Notes: a model not told the origin generated them from the letters alone. 64,000 bases of DNA from Imperialibacter sp040222815 (GCF_040222815.1 NZ_JAVKCH010000057.1:434001-498000); one strand, 5' to 3'; shown: positions 17,037 through 26,521, counted from the stretch's first letter. A program made the numbers and translations.

Positions 17037-18854
17037 ATGACTAAACGACTGATAATAATAGCCATACTGACCCTCGTTGCGCCGGCTTTAATTTTTGCCC
17101 AGGACAACGCTAAAATAGATCTGGCCAATCAATATTTGGGCCAGGGCGATGTTGATAAGGCCCTTGATCTTTATAAAGACCTGGTGAAGGATTTCAGAAA
17201 TATCCCTTTTGTTCATAATAATTACCTGGCGCTCCTGATCAACCTTGAAAACTACAAGGAAGCAGAAGACTACGTAGAGAAACAAATTAAGCGGGATGAG
17301 GGCAACTTAATCTATAAGATTGACCTGGGCATGGTGTATCAGGCGGCCGGGAAGACCGATAAAGCCAATAGCCAATTTGAGTCGGTGATAGCAGGCATAA
17401 AAGGGGATAACTACAAGCTTCGGATTACAGCCCAAACTTTTATCTCGAAGCAACTCAGAGAGTATGCTCTCAAAACTTACCTGGCAGGAAGGCAATCGTC
17501 TGGCAATCAGTATGCTTATTCGATTGAGTTGGCAAATATCTATCGCCTGCTCAACAACAGGGAGCAAATGATGGAAGAGTATCTCAACTTTGCCATTCAA
17601 AATCCCAACAATATCAACTACGTCAGGAATATTCTGCAGAACCTCCTCACAGAACCGGAAGATTTGGAGGCGCTGGAAACTATTCTTATCCAGAAGGTGC
17701 AAAAGAGTCCTAATGATATTATTTATGGCGAGTTGCTTATCTGGACAGAACTTCAGCAGAAAAACTTTTTTGGTGCGTTTACACAAGCAAGAGCTATTGA
17801 TCGCCGGGAGAAAGGCGAGGGGTCGAGAGTGCTCGAAATTGGTATTATTGCAATTGACAACGGAGCATTTGAAGATGCTGAAGATATTTTCTCATGGATT
17901 ATTCAAACATATCCTTCGTCTTCCAATTATGTGCTGGCAAGAAGGATGTTGATAAAAGCCAGGGAAGGAAAAGTTAAAAACACTTATCCGGTTGACACCA
18001 CCGCCATCAGAACTTTGATCGCCGATTACGATAATCTTATCAAAGATTCGGGGCTGAACAGCAACACCCTGGAAGCGCTCAGAAGCAAGGCTTTGTTATA
18101 TGCTTTTTATCTCGATGAAAAGGATCAGGCAATTTCTACGCTAAAAGACATTATCAATTTTCCGAGGGCTCAGCCGCAATTGGTTTCCAGTTGCAAACTC
18201 GATCTTGGGGATATTTATCTCCTGATAGGAGAGCCGTGGGAATCAACGCTACTCTATTCGCAGGTGGAAAAAGACAGCAAAGAAAGCCTGGTTGGCTATG
18301 AAGCAAAACTCAAGAATGCGAAGCTTAATTACTATAATGGTGATTTTGAACTTGCGAAAGCCCACCTCGATATCTTGAAACTTGCGACTTCCCGGGAAAT
18401 CTCAAATGACGCCATGGCCCTTAGCTTGTTGATTCAGGACAATACACTTATGGATACCACGGAGCGGGCAATGAAGAAATTTGCCGCTGTTGATTTGATG
18501 CTTTTCCAAAACAAGAAAATTGAAGCCCTACAGGGGTTTGACTCGTTGCTTAGCCAATTTCCTAACCACAGAATTACAGATGAGGTTTGGTACAAAATGG
18601 CACAAATCAATCAGGAGTTGGGGCATCCGGAAGTAGCCATTGCACTTCTTGACAAGGTACTTGCCAGCTACCCTACAGATATCCTTGGAGATGATGCGTT
18701 ATTTCTAAAGGGCAAAATTATCGACAAGCAACTAGGGAACAAGCAACTTGCCATGGAAGCTTTTCAAGCACTGCTTACGACCTACCCGGGAAGTATTTAC
18801 ACCGCCGAGGCCCGCAAAAGATTCCGGGAGCTTCGGGGTGACCTCAATCAATAA
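17037..18854 (+). CDS. Periplasmic tetratricopeptide-repeat protein
   Basis: This 605-residue protein has a cleavable signal peptide (about residues 1-21, ending LIFAQ). Helical TPR-type repeats fill almost the whole mature chain: clear repeats around residues 26-110 (NQYLGQGDVDKALDLYKDL), and another set near 490-600 resembling the YbgF/BamD-type arrays (SQFPNHRITDEVWYKMA). No catalytic motif is seen. TPR proteins of this kind serve as periplasmic adaptors, often in outer-membrane assembly or secretion. The partner is unknown. The start codon touches a DnaA box, and the gene is the first on the right side of the origin candidate, leading-strand oriented. Confidence 0.8.
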   Translation: MTKRLIIIAILTLVAPALIFAQDNAKIDLANQYLGQGDVDKALDLYKDLVKDFRNIPFVHNNYLALLINLENYKEAEDYVEKQIKRDEGNLIYKIDLGMVYQAAGKTDKANSQFESVIAGIKGDNYKLRITAQTFISKQLREYALKTYLAGRQSSGNQYAYSIELANIYRLLNNREQMMEEYLNFAIQNPNNINYVRNILQNLLTEPEDLEALETILIQKVQKSPNDIIYGELLIWTELQQKNFFGAFTQARAIDRREKGEGSRVLEIGIIAIDNGAFEDAEDIFSWIIQTYPSSSNYVLARRMLIKAREGKVKNTYPVDTTAIRTLIADYDNLIKDSGLNSNTLEALRSKALLYAFYLDEKDQAISTLKDIINFPRAQPQLVSSCKLDLGDIYLLIGEPWESTLLYSQVEKDSKESLVGYEAKLKNAKLNYYNGDFELAKAHLDILKLATSREISNDAMALSLLIQDNTLMDTTERAMKKFAAVDLMLFQNKKIEALQGFDSLLSQFPNHRITDEVWYKMAQINQELGHPEVAIALLDKVLASYPTDILGDDALFLKGKIIDKQLGNKQLAMEAFQALLTTYPGSIYTAEARKRFRELRGDLNQ

Positions 18855-18894
18855 ATACACTTTTCTACATTGATCAAATGCCGGGCAAAAATAG

Positions 18895-18906
18895 TATGCA
18901 TGCATA
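18895..18906. promoter_or_regulatory. Palindromic operator candidate for the MarR regulator
   Basis: TATGCATGCATA is a perfect 12-bp palindrome 44 bp before the marR start. It sits about where the -33 element of the promoter below would lie, so a bound repressor could block transcription. MarR proteins bind palindromes of this size, commonly at their own promoter. Confidence 0.45.
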
Positions 18907-18917
18907 ACAAATTTTGC

Positions 18918-18925
18918 TATATTTG
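18918..18925 (+). promoter_or_regulatory. Putative -7 box of the marR-fad operon
   Basis: TATATTTG matches TAnnTTTG exactly. Transcription would start near 18932, some 18 nt before the ATG at 18950. Confidence 0.45.
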
Positions 18926-18949
18926 ATATACTCCCGTTATCCCTTAAGA

Positions 18950-19426
18950 ATGAAGAGAGAAGACACCATTGACTATAATATTAAAGTAGCATGGCATAGC
19001 ATTGCCAGGATGTATAACCAGGCAGGCCAAAATGATGGCATTACCACATCGATTGGATTTGTGTTGCTCAATATAGAAAGCGAACAGGGCACCCCGGCCA
19101 CCAAGATAGCTCCTCTTATGGGGCTGGAAGCAAGGAGTCTCACAAGGATGCTCAAAAATATGGAAGAGCGGGAGCTCATCTACAAAATGCCTGACCCCAA
19201 CGATGGCAGGTCGGTTCGGATATTTTTAACTGAAAAGGGAAAATATCAGAAGACTCTCTCAAAAAGGGTAGTTATAGCATTCAACGAAATGGTGATCGAT
19301 CAGGTCGACCCTGAAAAGCTCAAGGTATTCTTTGACGTCATCACACAGATTAATCAACTCATAGAGGATAAACAACTGATCCATACTTACATTAACGAAG
19401 AGAAAATTTATGAACAGAGTTATTAA
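18950..19426 (+). CDS. MarR family transcriptional regulator of the beta-oxidation operon
   Basis: This 158-residue winged-helix regulator has a recognition region around residues 48-100, with a wing containing DPNDGRSVRIFLTEKG, typical of MarR. I start it at the ATG at 18950; an upstream start at 18914 would place the promoter box inside the gene. Its end overlaps the next gene by 17 bp, which ties it to a fatty-acid beta-oxidation operon. The likely ligand is therefore an acyl-CoA or fatty acid that relieves repression at the 18895 palindrome, by analogy with other fatty-acid regulators. That is inference from context. Confidence 0.85.
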   Translation: MKREDTIDYNIKVAWHSIARMYNQAGQNDGITTSIGFVLLNIESEQGTPATKIAPLMGLEARSLTRMLKNMEERELIYKMPDPNDGRSVRIFLTEKGKYQKTLSKRVVIAFNEMVIDQVDPEKLKVFFDVITQINQLIEDKQLIHTYINEEKIYEQSY

Positions 19427-21812
19427 AAAGGTGGCAGTTCTTGGCTCAGGTGTAATGGGCTCAAGGATCGCATGTCACTTTGCGAACATTGGTGTTCAGG
19501 TTCTGCTTTTAGACATTGTCCCGAAAGAACTTTCGGATGATGAGAAAAAGAAAGGCTTAACAATGGAGCATCCATTTGTTCGTAACCGGATTGTAAACAC
19601 CGCCCTCCAAACTGCAATTTTTTCAAAGCCAGCTCCCCTTTTTGACTCCAGGAAAGCGAGCCTGGTAAAAACAGGGAATTTTGACGACGACATGAAATCT
19701 ATTGCCGAATGTGATTGGGTAATGGAGGTTGTGGTTGAAAATCTCGACATCAAGAAGAAGGTGTATGATCAGGTGGAAAAATTTCGTAAGCCTGGCACCT
19801 TAGTTACTTCCAACACGTCAGGTATTCCAATCCACCTAATGGCTGAAGGAAGAACCGAGGATTTCAGGAAACATTTTGCGGGCACACATTTTTTCAACCC
19901 GCCTCGGTATTTGAGGCTGTTGGAAATTATTCCGACCCCGGCAACCGATCAAAAAGTAGTCGACTTCCTGATGCACTATGGGGATTTGTACCTTGGTAAG
20001 GAAACTGTGCTATGCAAGGACACACCAGCATTCATCGCCAACCGAATTGGTGTCTATTCTCTGATGTCGGGTATGCATGTGGTGGAAAAAATGGGACTCA
20101 CCGTTGGTGAAGTTGATAGAATGACTGGCCCGATTATCGGCCGGGCGAAATCGGCTACTTTTCGAACCATGGATGTAGTTGGCCTGGACACCACAGTTAA
20201 CGTATCGAGAAATTTGTTGCAGGGTCTGCCTAAGGACGAGTCGAAGGACACGTTTAAACTGCCAAAAATTGTAGAGGAGCTTTACAACAAAAAATGGTGG
20301 GGAGATAAGACCAAACAGGGCTTCTTCAAAAAGACAGTGAGCGAAAAAGGCGAGAAGGAAATTCTCGAACTGAACCTCAAGACATTCGAATATGGGCCAA
20401 GAACAAAGGCGTCATTTAAATCGCTTGAAGAAGTAAAAGATATTGAAAGCGTAAAAGAGCGTTTGCCCAAGTTGATCAATGCGTCGGACAAAGCCGGTGA
20501 GTTTTACAGGGCAACCTTCTACGACGTGTTCAGGTATTGCTCCATGAGAATTCCGGAGATTGCTGACGAGCTTTACAAAATCGATCAGGCTGTCTGCGCT
20601 GGTTTTGCCTGGGAGCTTGGTCCTTTTGAAACATGGGATCTGGTGGGTGTAAAGGCGACTGCCGAAAAGATGAAAGCTTCTGGAATGGAAGTAGCTCCGT
20701 GGGTTCATGAAATGCTGACAGCCGGCAATGCCTCTTTCTATAAATTTGAAAAAGGCCAGAAGCTTTACTACGACATTCCGTCGAAAGCATACAAACCTAT
20801 CCCTGGCAAGGAAGGGCTGATTATTCTTGATGCCTTTAAAGAAAACAAGGTAGTTTGGTCAAATGCTGGCGCAACACTTTATGACATTGGTGATGGCATT
20901 CTGGATCTTGAGTTCCATACAAAAATGAATGCTCTCGGTCAGGAAGTAATTGAGGGAATCAATTTGGCGATAGCGAAAGCAGAAGAAAACCACCGGGGCC
21001 TGGTGATTGGCAACGAGGGAGCCAACTTTTCAGCTGGCGCCAACCTGGCCATGCTGTTCATGTATGCCTCCGACCAGGAATTTGACGAAATCGACTTGAT
21101 GATTCGTCAGTTTCAAACAACCATGATGCGAGCCCGCTTTTCTTCCGTGCCTGTAATCTCAGCCCCTTCGGGCATGGCGCTGGGTGGAGGCTGCGAGCTT
21201 TCACTTCATTGTGACGCTATTCAGGCACACGCCGAAACCTATATTGGGCTTGTGGAATTTGGCGTTGGCTTAATTCCGGCAGGAGGTGGCACCAAAGAAA
21301 TGACCCTTCGGGCCAGCGACTCGTATGCCCCTGGCGATCCGGAGCTGAATCATTTGCAGGAATATTTTATGACCATCGCTACAGCCAAAGTGGCCACCTC
21401 GGCACACGAAGGCAAGGCATTGGGTTATATCAAACCGTCGGACGAAATCACGCTGAACCGGGCCCGCCTTTTGGCCGACGCAAAAATGAAAGCTATCGAG
21501 CTCTCGGAAGCTGGTTATACTCAGCCTCTGGAGAGAAAGGACATCAAAGTACATGGTCAATCTTCGTTGGCTTTGTTTGAAGCAGGAATAACAGGAATGC
21601 TGTACGGACGATACATTTCAGAGCACGACGCCCTGATCGCCAGAAAGCTCGGCTACATCATGAGCGGAGGAGATCTTTCTTCTCCGACGGAAGTGTCGGA
21701 GCAATACCTGCTTGATTTGGAAAGGGAGGCGTTCCTCAGCCTGACTGGCGAGCCGAAAACGGTGGAAAGAATTCACAGCATTTTATTCAAAGGGAAACCC
21801 TTGAGGAACTAA
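19410..21812 (+). CDS. fadN: 3-Hydroxyacyl-CoA dehydrogenase / enoyl-CoA hydratase, FadN type
   Basis: This 800-residue bifunctional enzyme catalyses the hydration and NAD-dependent oxidation steps of fatty-acid beta-oxidation in the cytosol. The dehydrogenase comes first: the NAD motif GSGVMGSRIA lies near residues 10-20, and the 3HCDH C-terminal domains extend to about residue 440. The crotonase domain follows at roughly 490-700, with oxyanion-hole segments GANFSAGANLAM and ALGGGCEL. This order is the reverse of E. coli FadB and matches Bacillus FadN. It overlaps marR and is followed 30 bp later by the thiolase. No acyl-CoA dehydrogenase gene follows, so that step must be encoded elsewhere. 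Confidence 0.92.
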   Translation: MNRVIKKVAVLGSGVMGSRIACHFANIGVQVLLLDIVPKELSDDEKKKGLTMEHPFVRNRIVNTALQTAIFSKPAPLFDSRKASLVKTGNFDDDMKSIAECDWVMEVVVENLDIKKKVYDQVEKFRKPGTLVTSNTSGIPIHLMAEGRTEDFRKHFAGTHFFNPPRYLRLLEIIPTPATDQKVVDFLMHYGDLYLGKETVLCKDTPAFIANRIGVYSLMSGMHVVEKMGLTVGEVDRMTGPIIGRAKSATFRTMDVVGLDTTVNVSRNLLQGLPKDESKDTFKLPKIVEELYNKKWWGDKTKQGFFKKTVSEKGEKEILELNLKTFEYGPRTKASFKSLEEVKDIESVKERLPKLINASDKAGEFYRATFYDVFRYCSMRIPEIADELYKIDQAVCAGFAWELGPFETWDLVGVKATAEKMKASGMEVAPWVHEMLTAGNASFYKFEKGQKLYYDIPSKAYKPIPGKEGLIILDAFKENKVVWSNAGATLYDIGDGILDLEFHTKMNALGQEVIEGINLAIAKAEENHRGLVIGNEGANFSAGANLAMLFMYASDQEFDEIDLMIRQFQTTMMRARFSSVPVISAPSGMALGGGCELSLHCDAIQAHAETYIGLVEFGVGLIPAGGGTKEMTLRASDSYAPGDPELNHLQEYFMTIATAKVATSAHEGKALGYIKPSDEITLNRARLLADAKMKAIELSEAGYTQPLERKDIKVHGQSSLALFEAGITGMLYGRYISEHDALIARKLGYIMSGGDLSSPTEVSEQYLLDLEREAFLSLTGEPKTVERIHSILFKGKPLRN

Positions 21813-21842
21813 GTTTTGTTAACCAGATAAAGTACTACAATT

Positions 21843-23018
21843 ATGAATGCATATATAGTGGCCGGCTACAGAACGGCAGTTGGAAAGTCGAAAAAAGGGG
21901 GCTTTCGCTTTACCCGCCCCGACGACCTGGCAGCAGATGTGATCAAACACCTGGTTGCCTCGGTTCCGGGATTTGATGCCAAAAGGGTAGACGACCTTAT
22001 CGTGGGAAATGCGGTACCCGAAGCCGAGCAAGGTATGCAAATGGGCAGAATGATTTCGCTGCTGGCTTTGCCGATGGAAGTACCCGGCATGATAGTGAAT
22101 CGGTATTGTGGCTCAGGCCTGGAGGCGATAAGCATTGCTGCGGCAAGAATTCACGCAGGGACAGCAGAGTGTATTATTGCGGGGGGTACCGAATCGATGT
22201 CGATGGTGCCAATGATGGGGTATAAAACCGCACTCAACTGGAAAATAGCCCACGAAAACCCAGACTATTATATCAGCATGGGCTTAACAGCCGAGGAAGT
22301 ATCAAAAGACTACAACATCAGCCGGGAAGACGCCGACGAATTTTCTTATCACTCTCATCAGAAAGCCATCAAGGCAATAAAGGACGGAAAATTCAAAGAC
22401 GAGATAGTTCCGATTAATGTTCACGAGACATATGTGGACAAGGACGGCAAGAAAAAAACGAGAAGCTTTGTGGTTGATACCGACGAAGGGCCAAGAGAAG
22501 ATACCAGCCTGGAGGTTCTCGCAAAACTAAAACCTGTCTTTAGAGTTGGCGGAAAGGTTACTGCAGGTAACTCTTCGCAAACCTCTGATGGAGCAGCTTT
22601 CGTGATGGTGATGTCAGAAAAAATGGTGCAGGAATACAACCTGAAACCTATCGCCAGAATGCTGGCGTATACAGCAGCCGGTGTGGAACCAAGAATCATG
22701 GGGATTGGGCCAGTGGCCGCAGTGCCAAAGGCACTGAAACAAGCTGGCCTGAAAATGGCAGACATTGACTTGATTGAATTGAATGAGGCATTTGCCGCTC
22801 AAGCATTGGCTGTTGCCAAAAACCTGGATTTCGACATGTCGAAATTAAATGTGAATGGTGGAGCCGTAGCACTTGGTCATCCACTTGGCTGCACAGGGGC
22901 AAAGCTGTCGGTTCAGATTTTCAATGAATTGAGAAGGCAGAAGAAAAAGTACGGTATGGTTACCGCATGCGTAGGCGGAGGACAGGGCGTAGCTGGTATT
23001 TTCGAGCTGCTTAATTAA
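21843..23018 (+). CDS. fadA: Acetyl-CoA C-acyltransferase (3-ketoacyl-CoA thiolase)
   Basis: This 391-residue thiolase catalyses the last step of beta-oxidation, splitting 3-ketoacyl-CoA with CoA. The nucleophile Cys89 is in RYCGSGLE, His346 in GHPLGCTGA, and the second catalytic cysteine Cys376 in ACVGGGQG. The length is normal. It is the third gene of the marR-fadN-fadA operon and ends before a terminator hairpin. The set closely resembles fad operons I know from other Bacteroidetes and from Bacillus. Confidence 0.95.
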   Translation: MNAYIVAGYRTAVGKSKKGGFRFTRPDDLAADVIKHLVASVPGFDAKRVDDLIVGNAVPEAEQGMQMGRMISLLALPMEVPGMIVNRYCGSGLEAISIAAARIHAGTAECIIAGGTESMSMVPMMGYKTALNWKIAHENPDYYISMGLTAEEVSKDYNISREDADEFSYHSHQKAIKAIKDGKFKDEIVPINVHETYVDKDGKKKTRSFVVDTDEGPREDTSLEVLAKLKPVFRVGGKVTAGNSSQTSDGAAFVMVMSEKMVQEYNLKPIARMLAYTAAGVEPRIMGIGPVAAVPKALKQAGLKMADIDLIELNEAFAAQALAVAKNLDFDMSKLNVNGGAVALGHPLGCTGAKLSVQIFNELRRQKKKYGMVTACVGGGQGVAGIFELLN

Positions 23019-23041
23019 CCAAACAGCAATAACGATAAGCT

Positions 23042-23077
23042 AAAGGCATCGGGATTAACTTTCGATGCTTTTTTATT
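23042..23077 (+). terminator. Terminator of the marR-fadN-fadA operon
   Basis: The arms AAAGGCATCG and CGATGCTTTT pair around an 11-base loop and run into TTTTTTATTT, 23 bp after the thiolase stop. Confidence 0.65.
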
Positions 23078-23168
23078 TCATGCACTTGTGGCCTCGTGGC
23101 CGAGCATGTCTGCGCAAATCATTTTATATTTACCAGAGACAGCGTTTTTCACACACGAACCGTTTTCA

Positions 23169-24827
23169 ATGTTAAATTACTCCAAAGGAGAATCCGAGGC
23201 CCGGCTTAGTGCTGTTTTCGATCATGCGATAGACGGGATCATAACGATAGATGAAAGAGGCCTGGTTGAGTCAATGAACCCTGCGGCCGCCCGATTGTTC
23301 GGCTATGAGCCTGTAGAGGTCTTGGGTAAGAATATTAAGATGCTCATGCCTGAGCCAGACCACTCTCAGCATGATCAGTACCTGGATAACTATCACAGAA
23401 CAGGTCACAAAAAAATCATTGGTATTGGGAGAGAGGTGAAAGGGCTTAAAAAGAATGGCACTCAGTTTCCATTGTATTTGAGCATTACCGAAACTCCATT
23501 TGAAGGAAAAATGATTTTCACAGGGATCATTCACGACATTTCGGAACTTAAACTTTCGCAGAGTAAGCTGAAAGAATATTCCGAAGAGTTAGAAACGAGC
23601 AACCGGGAGCTGGAAAGAAGGGTGATAGAAAGAACAAGAGATCTTGCCCGTGCAAATGAAGGACTTTCCTATTCCAATGAATCACTTCAAAAGGAGATTG
23701 AAGAAAGACGCCAGGTGGAAAGGGCGTTGAGAGAGAGCCAGAAGCTATACAAAACAATTGCCAAGAATTTTCCAGACGGGATTTTATGTGTGCTTGACAA
23801 AAGCCTAAAATATCTTCTCATAGACGGAATGGAAAATGAACCTGCAATGGGTCAGAAGGAAGATTGGGTTGGTTCTTATGCTACCTCTATGAATTTCATA
23901 GACCAAAAGGACGAATTTATCAAAGGACTGAAGCAGGCCCTTACAGGTCTGCCTCTCGACATGGAAATGACAGTATCGGACGGAGCCAGGGAATACCAGG
24001 TAAACGCTGTGCCTCTCTACGATGATGATGACAAGATTGTGAACCTGCTTGTTGTCTGTAAAAATATAACGGAAAGGAAAAAGGCAGAAAAAGAGATACT
24101 TAATGCGCTGAACAAGGAAAAAGAGCTCAATGAGTTGAAAAGCCGCTTTGTCACCACGGCTTCGCATGAATTTCGCACGCCACTCAGTACAATCCTCTCG
24201 TCGGCATCGCTTATTGGCCGATATGTTGGCGAAACCGAAGTTGCTGACAAAATAGAGAAACATGTGATGAGGATTAAATCGTCCGTTAACAACCTGACCT
24301 ATATTCTCAACGATTTTCTTTCTCTTGGTAAGTTGGAAGAGGGTAAAACTACTTTTCACCCAACGATCTTTGATTTTGAAGAATTTATTGAGGAAACAAT
24401 TTCTCAAATCGGTCCTACACTAAAGAAGGATCAGAAGATTGTCGTTGATCCTTCTTCTCCAGTCGTAGGAAACGTATATGCTGACGAGCAGATGATCAAA
24501 AACGTGCTAATCAACCTTCTTAACAATGCATCAAAATATTCTGATGAGGGAAAGAGTATCCGGCTTAGTTTAACAGCGAAAAAAAACCAACTTGTCTTCA
24601 AGGTCAAAGATGATGGTATTGGTATACCGGCAAAAGATCAGCAGCACCTTTTCGACAGATTTTTCAGGGCCAACAATGCCATCAACATACAGGGAACAGG
24701 CTTGGGGCTCAATATTGTCAAGAAATATATTGAACTAATGAACGGACATATTGAATTTAGCAGTGAAGAAAACAAAGGCACCGAATTCAAGGTGTCGATA
24801 CCAATAACACAACCTAGCCATGACTAA
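23169..24827 (+). CDS. PAS-domain sensor histidine kinase, FixL-like
   Basis: This 552-residue soluble kinase has a PAS domain (about residues 10-125), a coiled coil, a second PAS-like region (about 205-320), a HisKA domain with the phospho-acceptor His333 in ASHEFRTPL, and a HATPase with N box NVLINLLNNASKYS. The first PAS closely resembles the heme PAS of rhizobial FixL: His68 in QHDQY and Arg88 in IIGIGR are 20 residues apart, as are the heme ligand His200 and Arg220 of Bradyrhizobium FixL. Oxygen or another gas is thus a possible signal, but many non-heme PAS domains keep the same motif. I start at this ATG; a GTG 81 bp upstream would add an atypical tail. It overlaps the regulator gene by 8 bp. 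Confidence 0.85.
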   Translation: MLNYSKGESEARLSAVFDHAIDGIITIDERGLVESMNPAAARLFGYEPVEVLGKNIKMLMPEPDHSQHDQYLDNYHRTGHKKIIGIGREVKGLKKNGTQFPLYLSITETPFEGKMIFTGIIHDISELKLSQSKLKEYSEELETSNRELERRVIERTRDLARANEGLSYSNESLQKEIEERRQVERALRESQKLYKTIAKNFPDGILCVLDKSLKYLLIDGMENEPAMGQKEDWVGSYATSMNFIDQKDEFIKGLKQALTGLPLDMEMTVSDGAREYQVNAVPLYDDDDKIVNLLVVCKNITERKKAEKEILNALNKEKELNELKSRFVTTASHEFRTPLSTILSSASLIGRYVGETEVADKIEKHVMRIKSSVNNLTYILNDFLSLGKLEEGKTTFHPTIFDFEEFIEETISQIGPTLKKDQKIVVDPSSPVVGNVYADEQMIKNVLINLLNNASKYSDEGKSIRLSLTAKKNQLVFKVKDDGIGIPAKDQQHLFDRFFRANNAINIQGTGLGLNIVKKYIELMNGHIEFSSEENKGTEFKVSIPITQPSHD

Positions 24828-25881
24828 AGTATTGCTGATAGAGGACAATATGGAAATGCGGGAGAATACCGCTGAAATTCTCGAGCTTTCTGATTACGAA
24901 GTGATAACAGCAGCGAATGGCAAGGAGGGTATTGAGAAGGCCAAGAAGGAATTGCCGCATCTGATTATTTGTGATATCATGATGCCTGAGCTGGACGGTT
25001 ATGGCGTGCTACGTGTTTTAGGCAAATTGCCTGAAACGGCCGGCATCCCGTTTATATTTCTTACCGCAAAATCTGAAAAAGAAGACTTCAGAAAAGGAAT
25101 GAGTATGGGTGCCGACGACTATCTGACCAAGCCTTTTGACGATGTGGAGTTGCTGGATATCATAGAACTACGGCTTCGCAAAAACCAGATTGCCAGAAAG
25201 GAGTATTCCAATGATGTGGATGGCATTGCAGATTTTATGAATGACGCAAAGGCGTTAAATGAATTGAGCCATTTGTCGGCTGACCGCACCATCAGAAAAT
25301 TTAAGAAGAAAGAAATAATCTTTTACGAAGGTAATCTTCCACACGGACTCTTTTTTGTCAATAGCGGAAAAGCTAAAACATACAAAACCAACGACGACGG
25401 CAAAGAATACATTACCGGCCTTTTTAAAGAGGGTGATTTTATCGGATACATCGATCTTTTGCAGAATTCTAACTACACTGAGTCGGCCATGGCCATGGAG
25501 GACTCGGAGATTTGCCTTATCCCAAAACAAGACTTCTACAAACTGCTGAACAGCAACCGGGATGTTTCCATCAGGTTCATCAAAATGATTTCCAACAATT
25601 TGGTGGAAATGGAGGAAAGAATCCTGAAGCTTGCCTACAACTCGGTCAGAAAAAGAGTGGCTGAGGCTCTGGTGATGCTGGAAGATAAGTTCAAAGAAAA
25701 GAATGAAGGAGAGGAGTTCAACATGAACATTCCCCGGGAGGATCTCGCCAATATTGTTGGCACTGCGCCGGAGTCGGTAATAAGAACACTCTCCGATTTC
25801 AAAGATGAAAAACTCATCGAAATAAAAGGAAGCAATATCAAGATCACCAACTCGGCTGGCTTGCGAAAAATGAGAAACTAA
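24820..25881 (+). CDS. Response regulator fused to a Crp/Fnr-type DNA-binding module
   Basis: This 353-residue cytosolic protein has a receiver domain (residues 1-118; Glu8, Asp9, phospho-acceptor Asp52 in CDIMMPE, Lys in the TKPF motif). A cyclic-nucleotide-binding beta-roll follows (about 140-250), then a Crp-type winged helix (about 270-345, recognition region REDLANIVGTAPESVIRTLS). In rhizobia FixJ activates fixK, which encodes a Crp/Fnr protein; here receiver and Crp module are one chain. The ATG lies 8 bp inside the kinase gene, so the two are coupled. Phosphorylation probably gates DNA binding. Whether the beta-roll binds a nucleotide is unclear. Confidence 0.87.
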   Translation: MTKVLLIEDNMEMRENTAEILELSDYEVITAANGKEGIEKAKKELPHLIICDIMMPELDGYGVLRVLGKLPETAGIPFIFLTAKSEKEDFRKGMSMGADDYLTKPFDDVELLDIIELRLRKNQIARKEYSNDVDGIADFMNDAKALNELSHLSADRTIRKFKKKEIIFYEGNLPHGLFFVNSGKAKTYKTNDDGKEYITGLFKEGDFIGYIDLLQNSNYTESAMAMEDSEICLIPKQDFYKLLNSNRDVSIRFIKMISNNLVEMEERILKLAYNSVRKRVAEALVMLEDKFKEKNEGEEFNMNIPREDLANIVGTAPESVIRTLSDFKDEKLIEIKGSNIKITNSAGLRKMRN

Positions 25882-25903
25882 CGATTTCTGGAATCTACAG
25901 AAG

Positions 25904-26275
25904 CTACCTAAGGTCTTTCCCAAATGGCGTCAATGCCAGCGAAGCTAATTTCATATGTTGCGTTGCAAAGGGAATGCCAATAATGGTAATGAACATCAGC
26001 AGCCCAAACACCAGGTGAGTAACTGCAACACAAAGACCACCGGTGAGAAGCCAAATTACATTCATGATCACAGCCAGGCAGCCAGAGTTACTTTCGGTCG
26101 TCACTACTTTTTGTCCAAAAGGACTTAGGGCTAGAATGCCAATTTTAAAACATTGAAAACCAAATGGGATGCCTACGATGGTGAGACAGAGGGCAATGCC
26201 ACCGATCACGTAGCCGAAAAACAGGAAGATGCCTCCCCCAAAAATAATCCATAGCAAATTTCCGATGATGTTCAT
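25904..26275 (-). CDS. YccF domain-containing membrane protein
   Basis: This 123-residue inner-membrane protein has two YccF repeats, each with a hydrophobic helix followed by GIPFG or GIPFA (about residues 38-42 and 99-103). Membrane segments lie around 5-30 and 65-100. YccF (DUF307) proteins are widespread and their function is unknown. I start at the ATG at 26273-26275, where the conserved NIIGNLLWI begins; an earlier start would add 17 unrelated residues. It is convergent with the response regulator with only 22 bp between stops. Confidence 0.85.
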   Translation of the reverse strand: MNIIGNLLWIIFGGGIFLFFGYVIGGIALCLTIVGIPFGFQCFKIGILALSPFGQKVVTTESNSGCLAVIMNVIWLLTGGLCVAVTHLVFGLLMFITIIGIPFATQHMKLASLALTPFGKDLR

Positions 26276-26521
26276 AAAGTTGGGTGTATTGAGATAAAAC
26301 GGGGAACCATCTCTTCTTGTCACCAACCTGGCAACTAAAAAAAACAGCCACTTCCCAAATAGTTGTTCTTAGCTTTAATTACATCATTTGCCCAGTTCTA
26401 TAGACGTAGCCGTTCACTATCGGTTGCAAAAACAAGCTCCATTGGAAGAATAAATTTTCGCCAGGCCCTATTGGCATCCAAGAATCGGCGAATGGTGTTG
26501 ATGCTACTACCCCAAGCACGA
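26276..26521. other. Non-coding gap between yccF and ridA
   Basis: About 250 bp upstream of the yccF-like gene, and downstream of the eight-gene operon's terminator. It should carry the promoter for the yccF-like gene. I see no convincing gene, RNA or repeat in it. Confidence 0.4.

Noticed and set aside
23805..24407. 200-codon frame antisense to the FixL-like kinase
   Set aside because: It lies wholly inside the kinase gene and shows no motif.
25255..25923. 222-codon frame antisense to the response regulator
   Set aside because: The receiver-Crp gene on the other strand has complete domains and catalytic residues; this frame has none.
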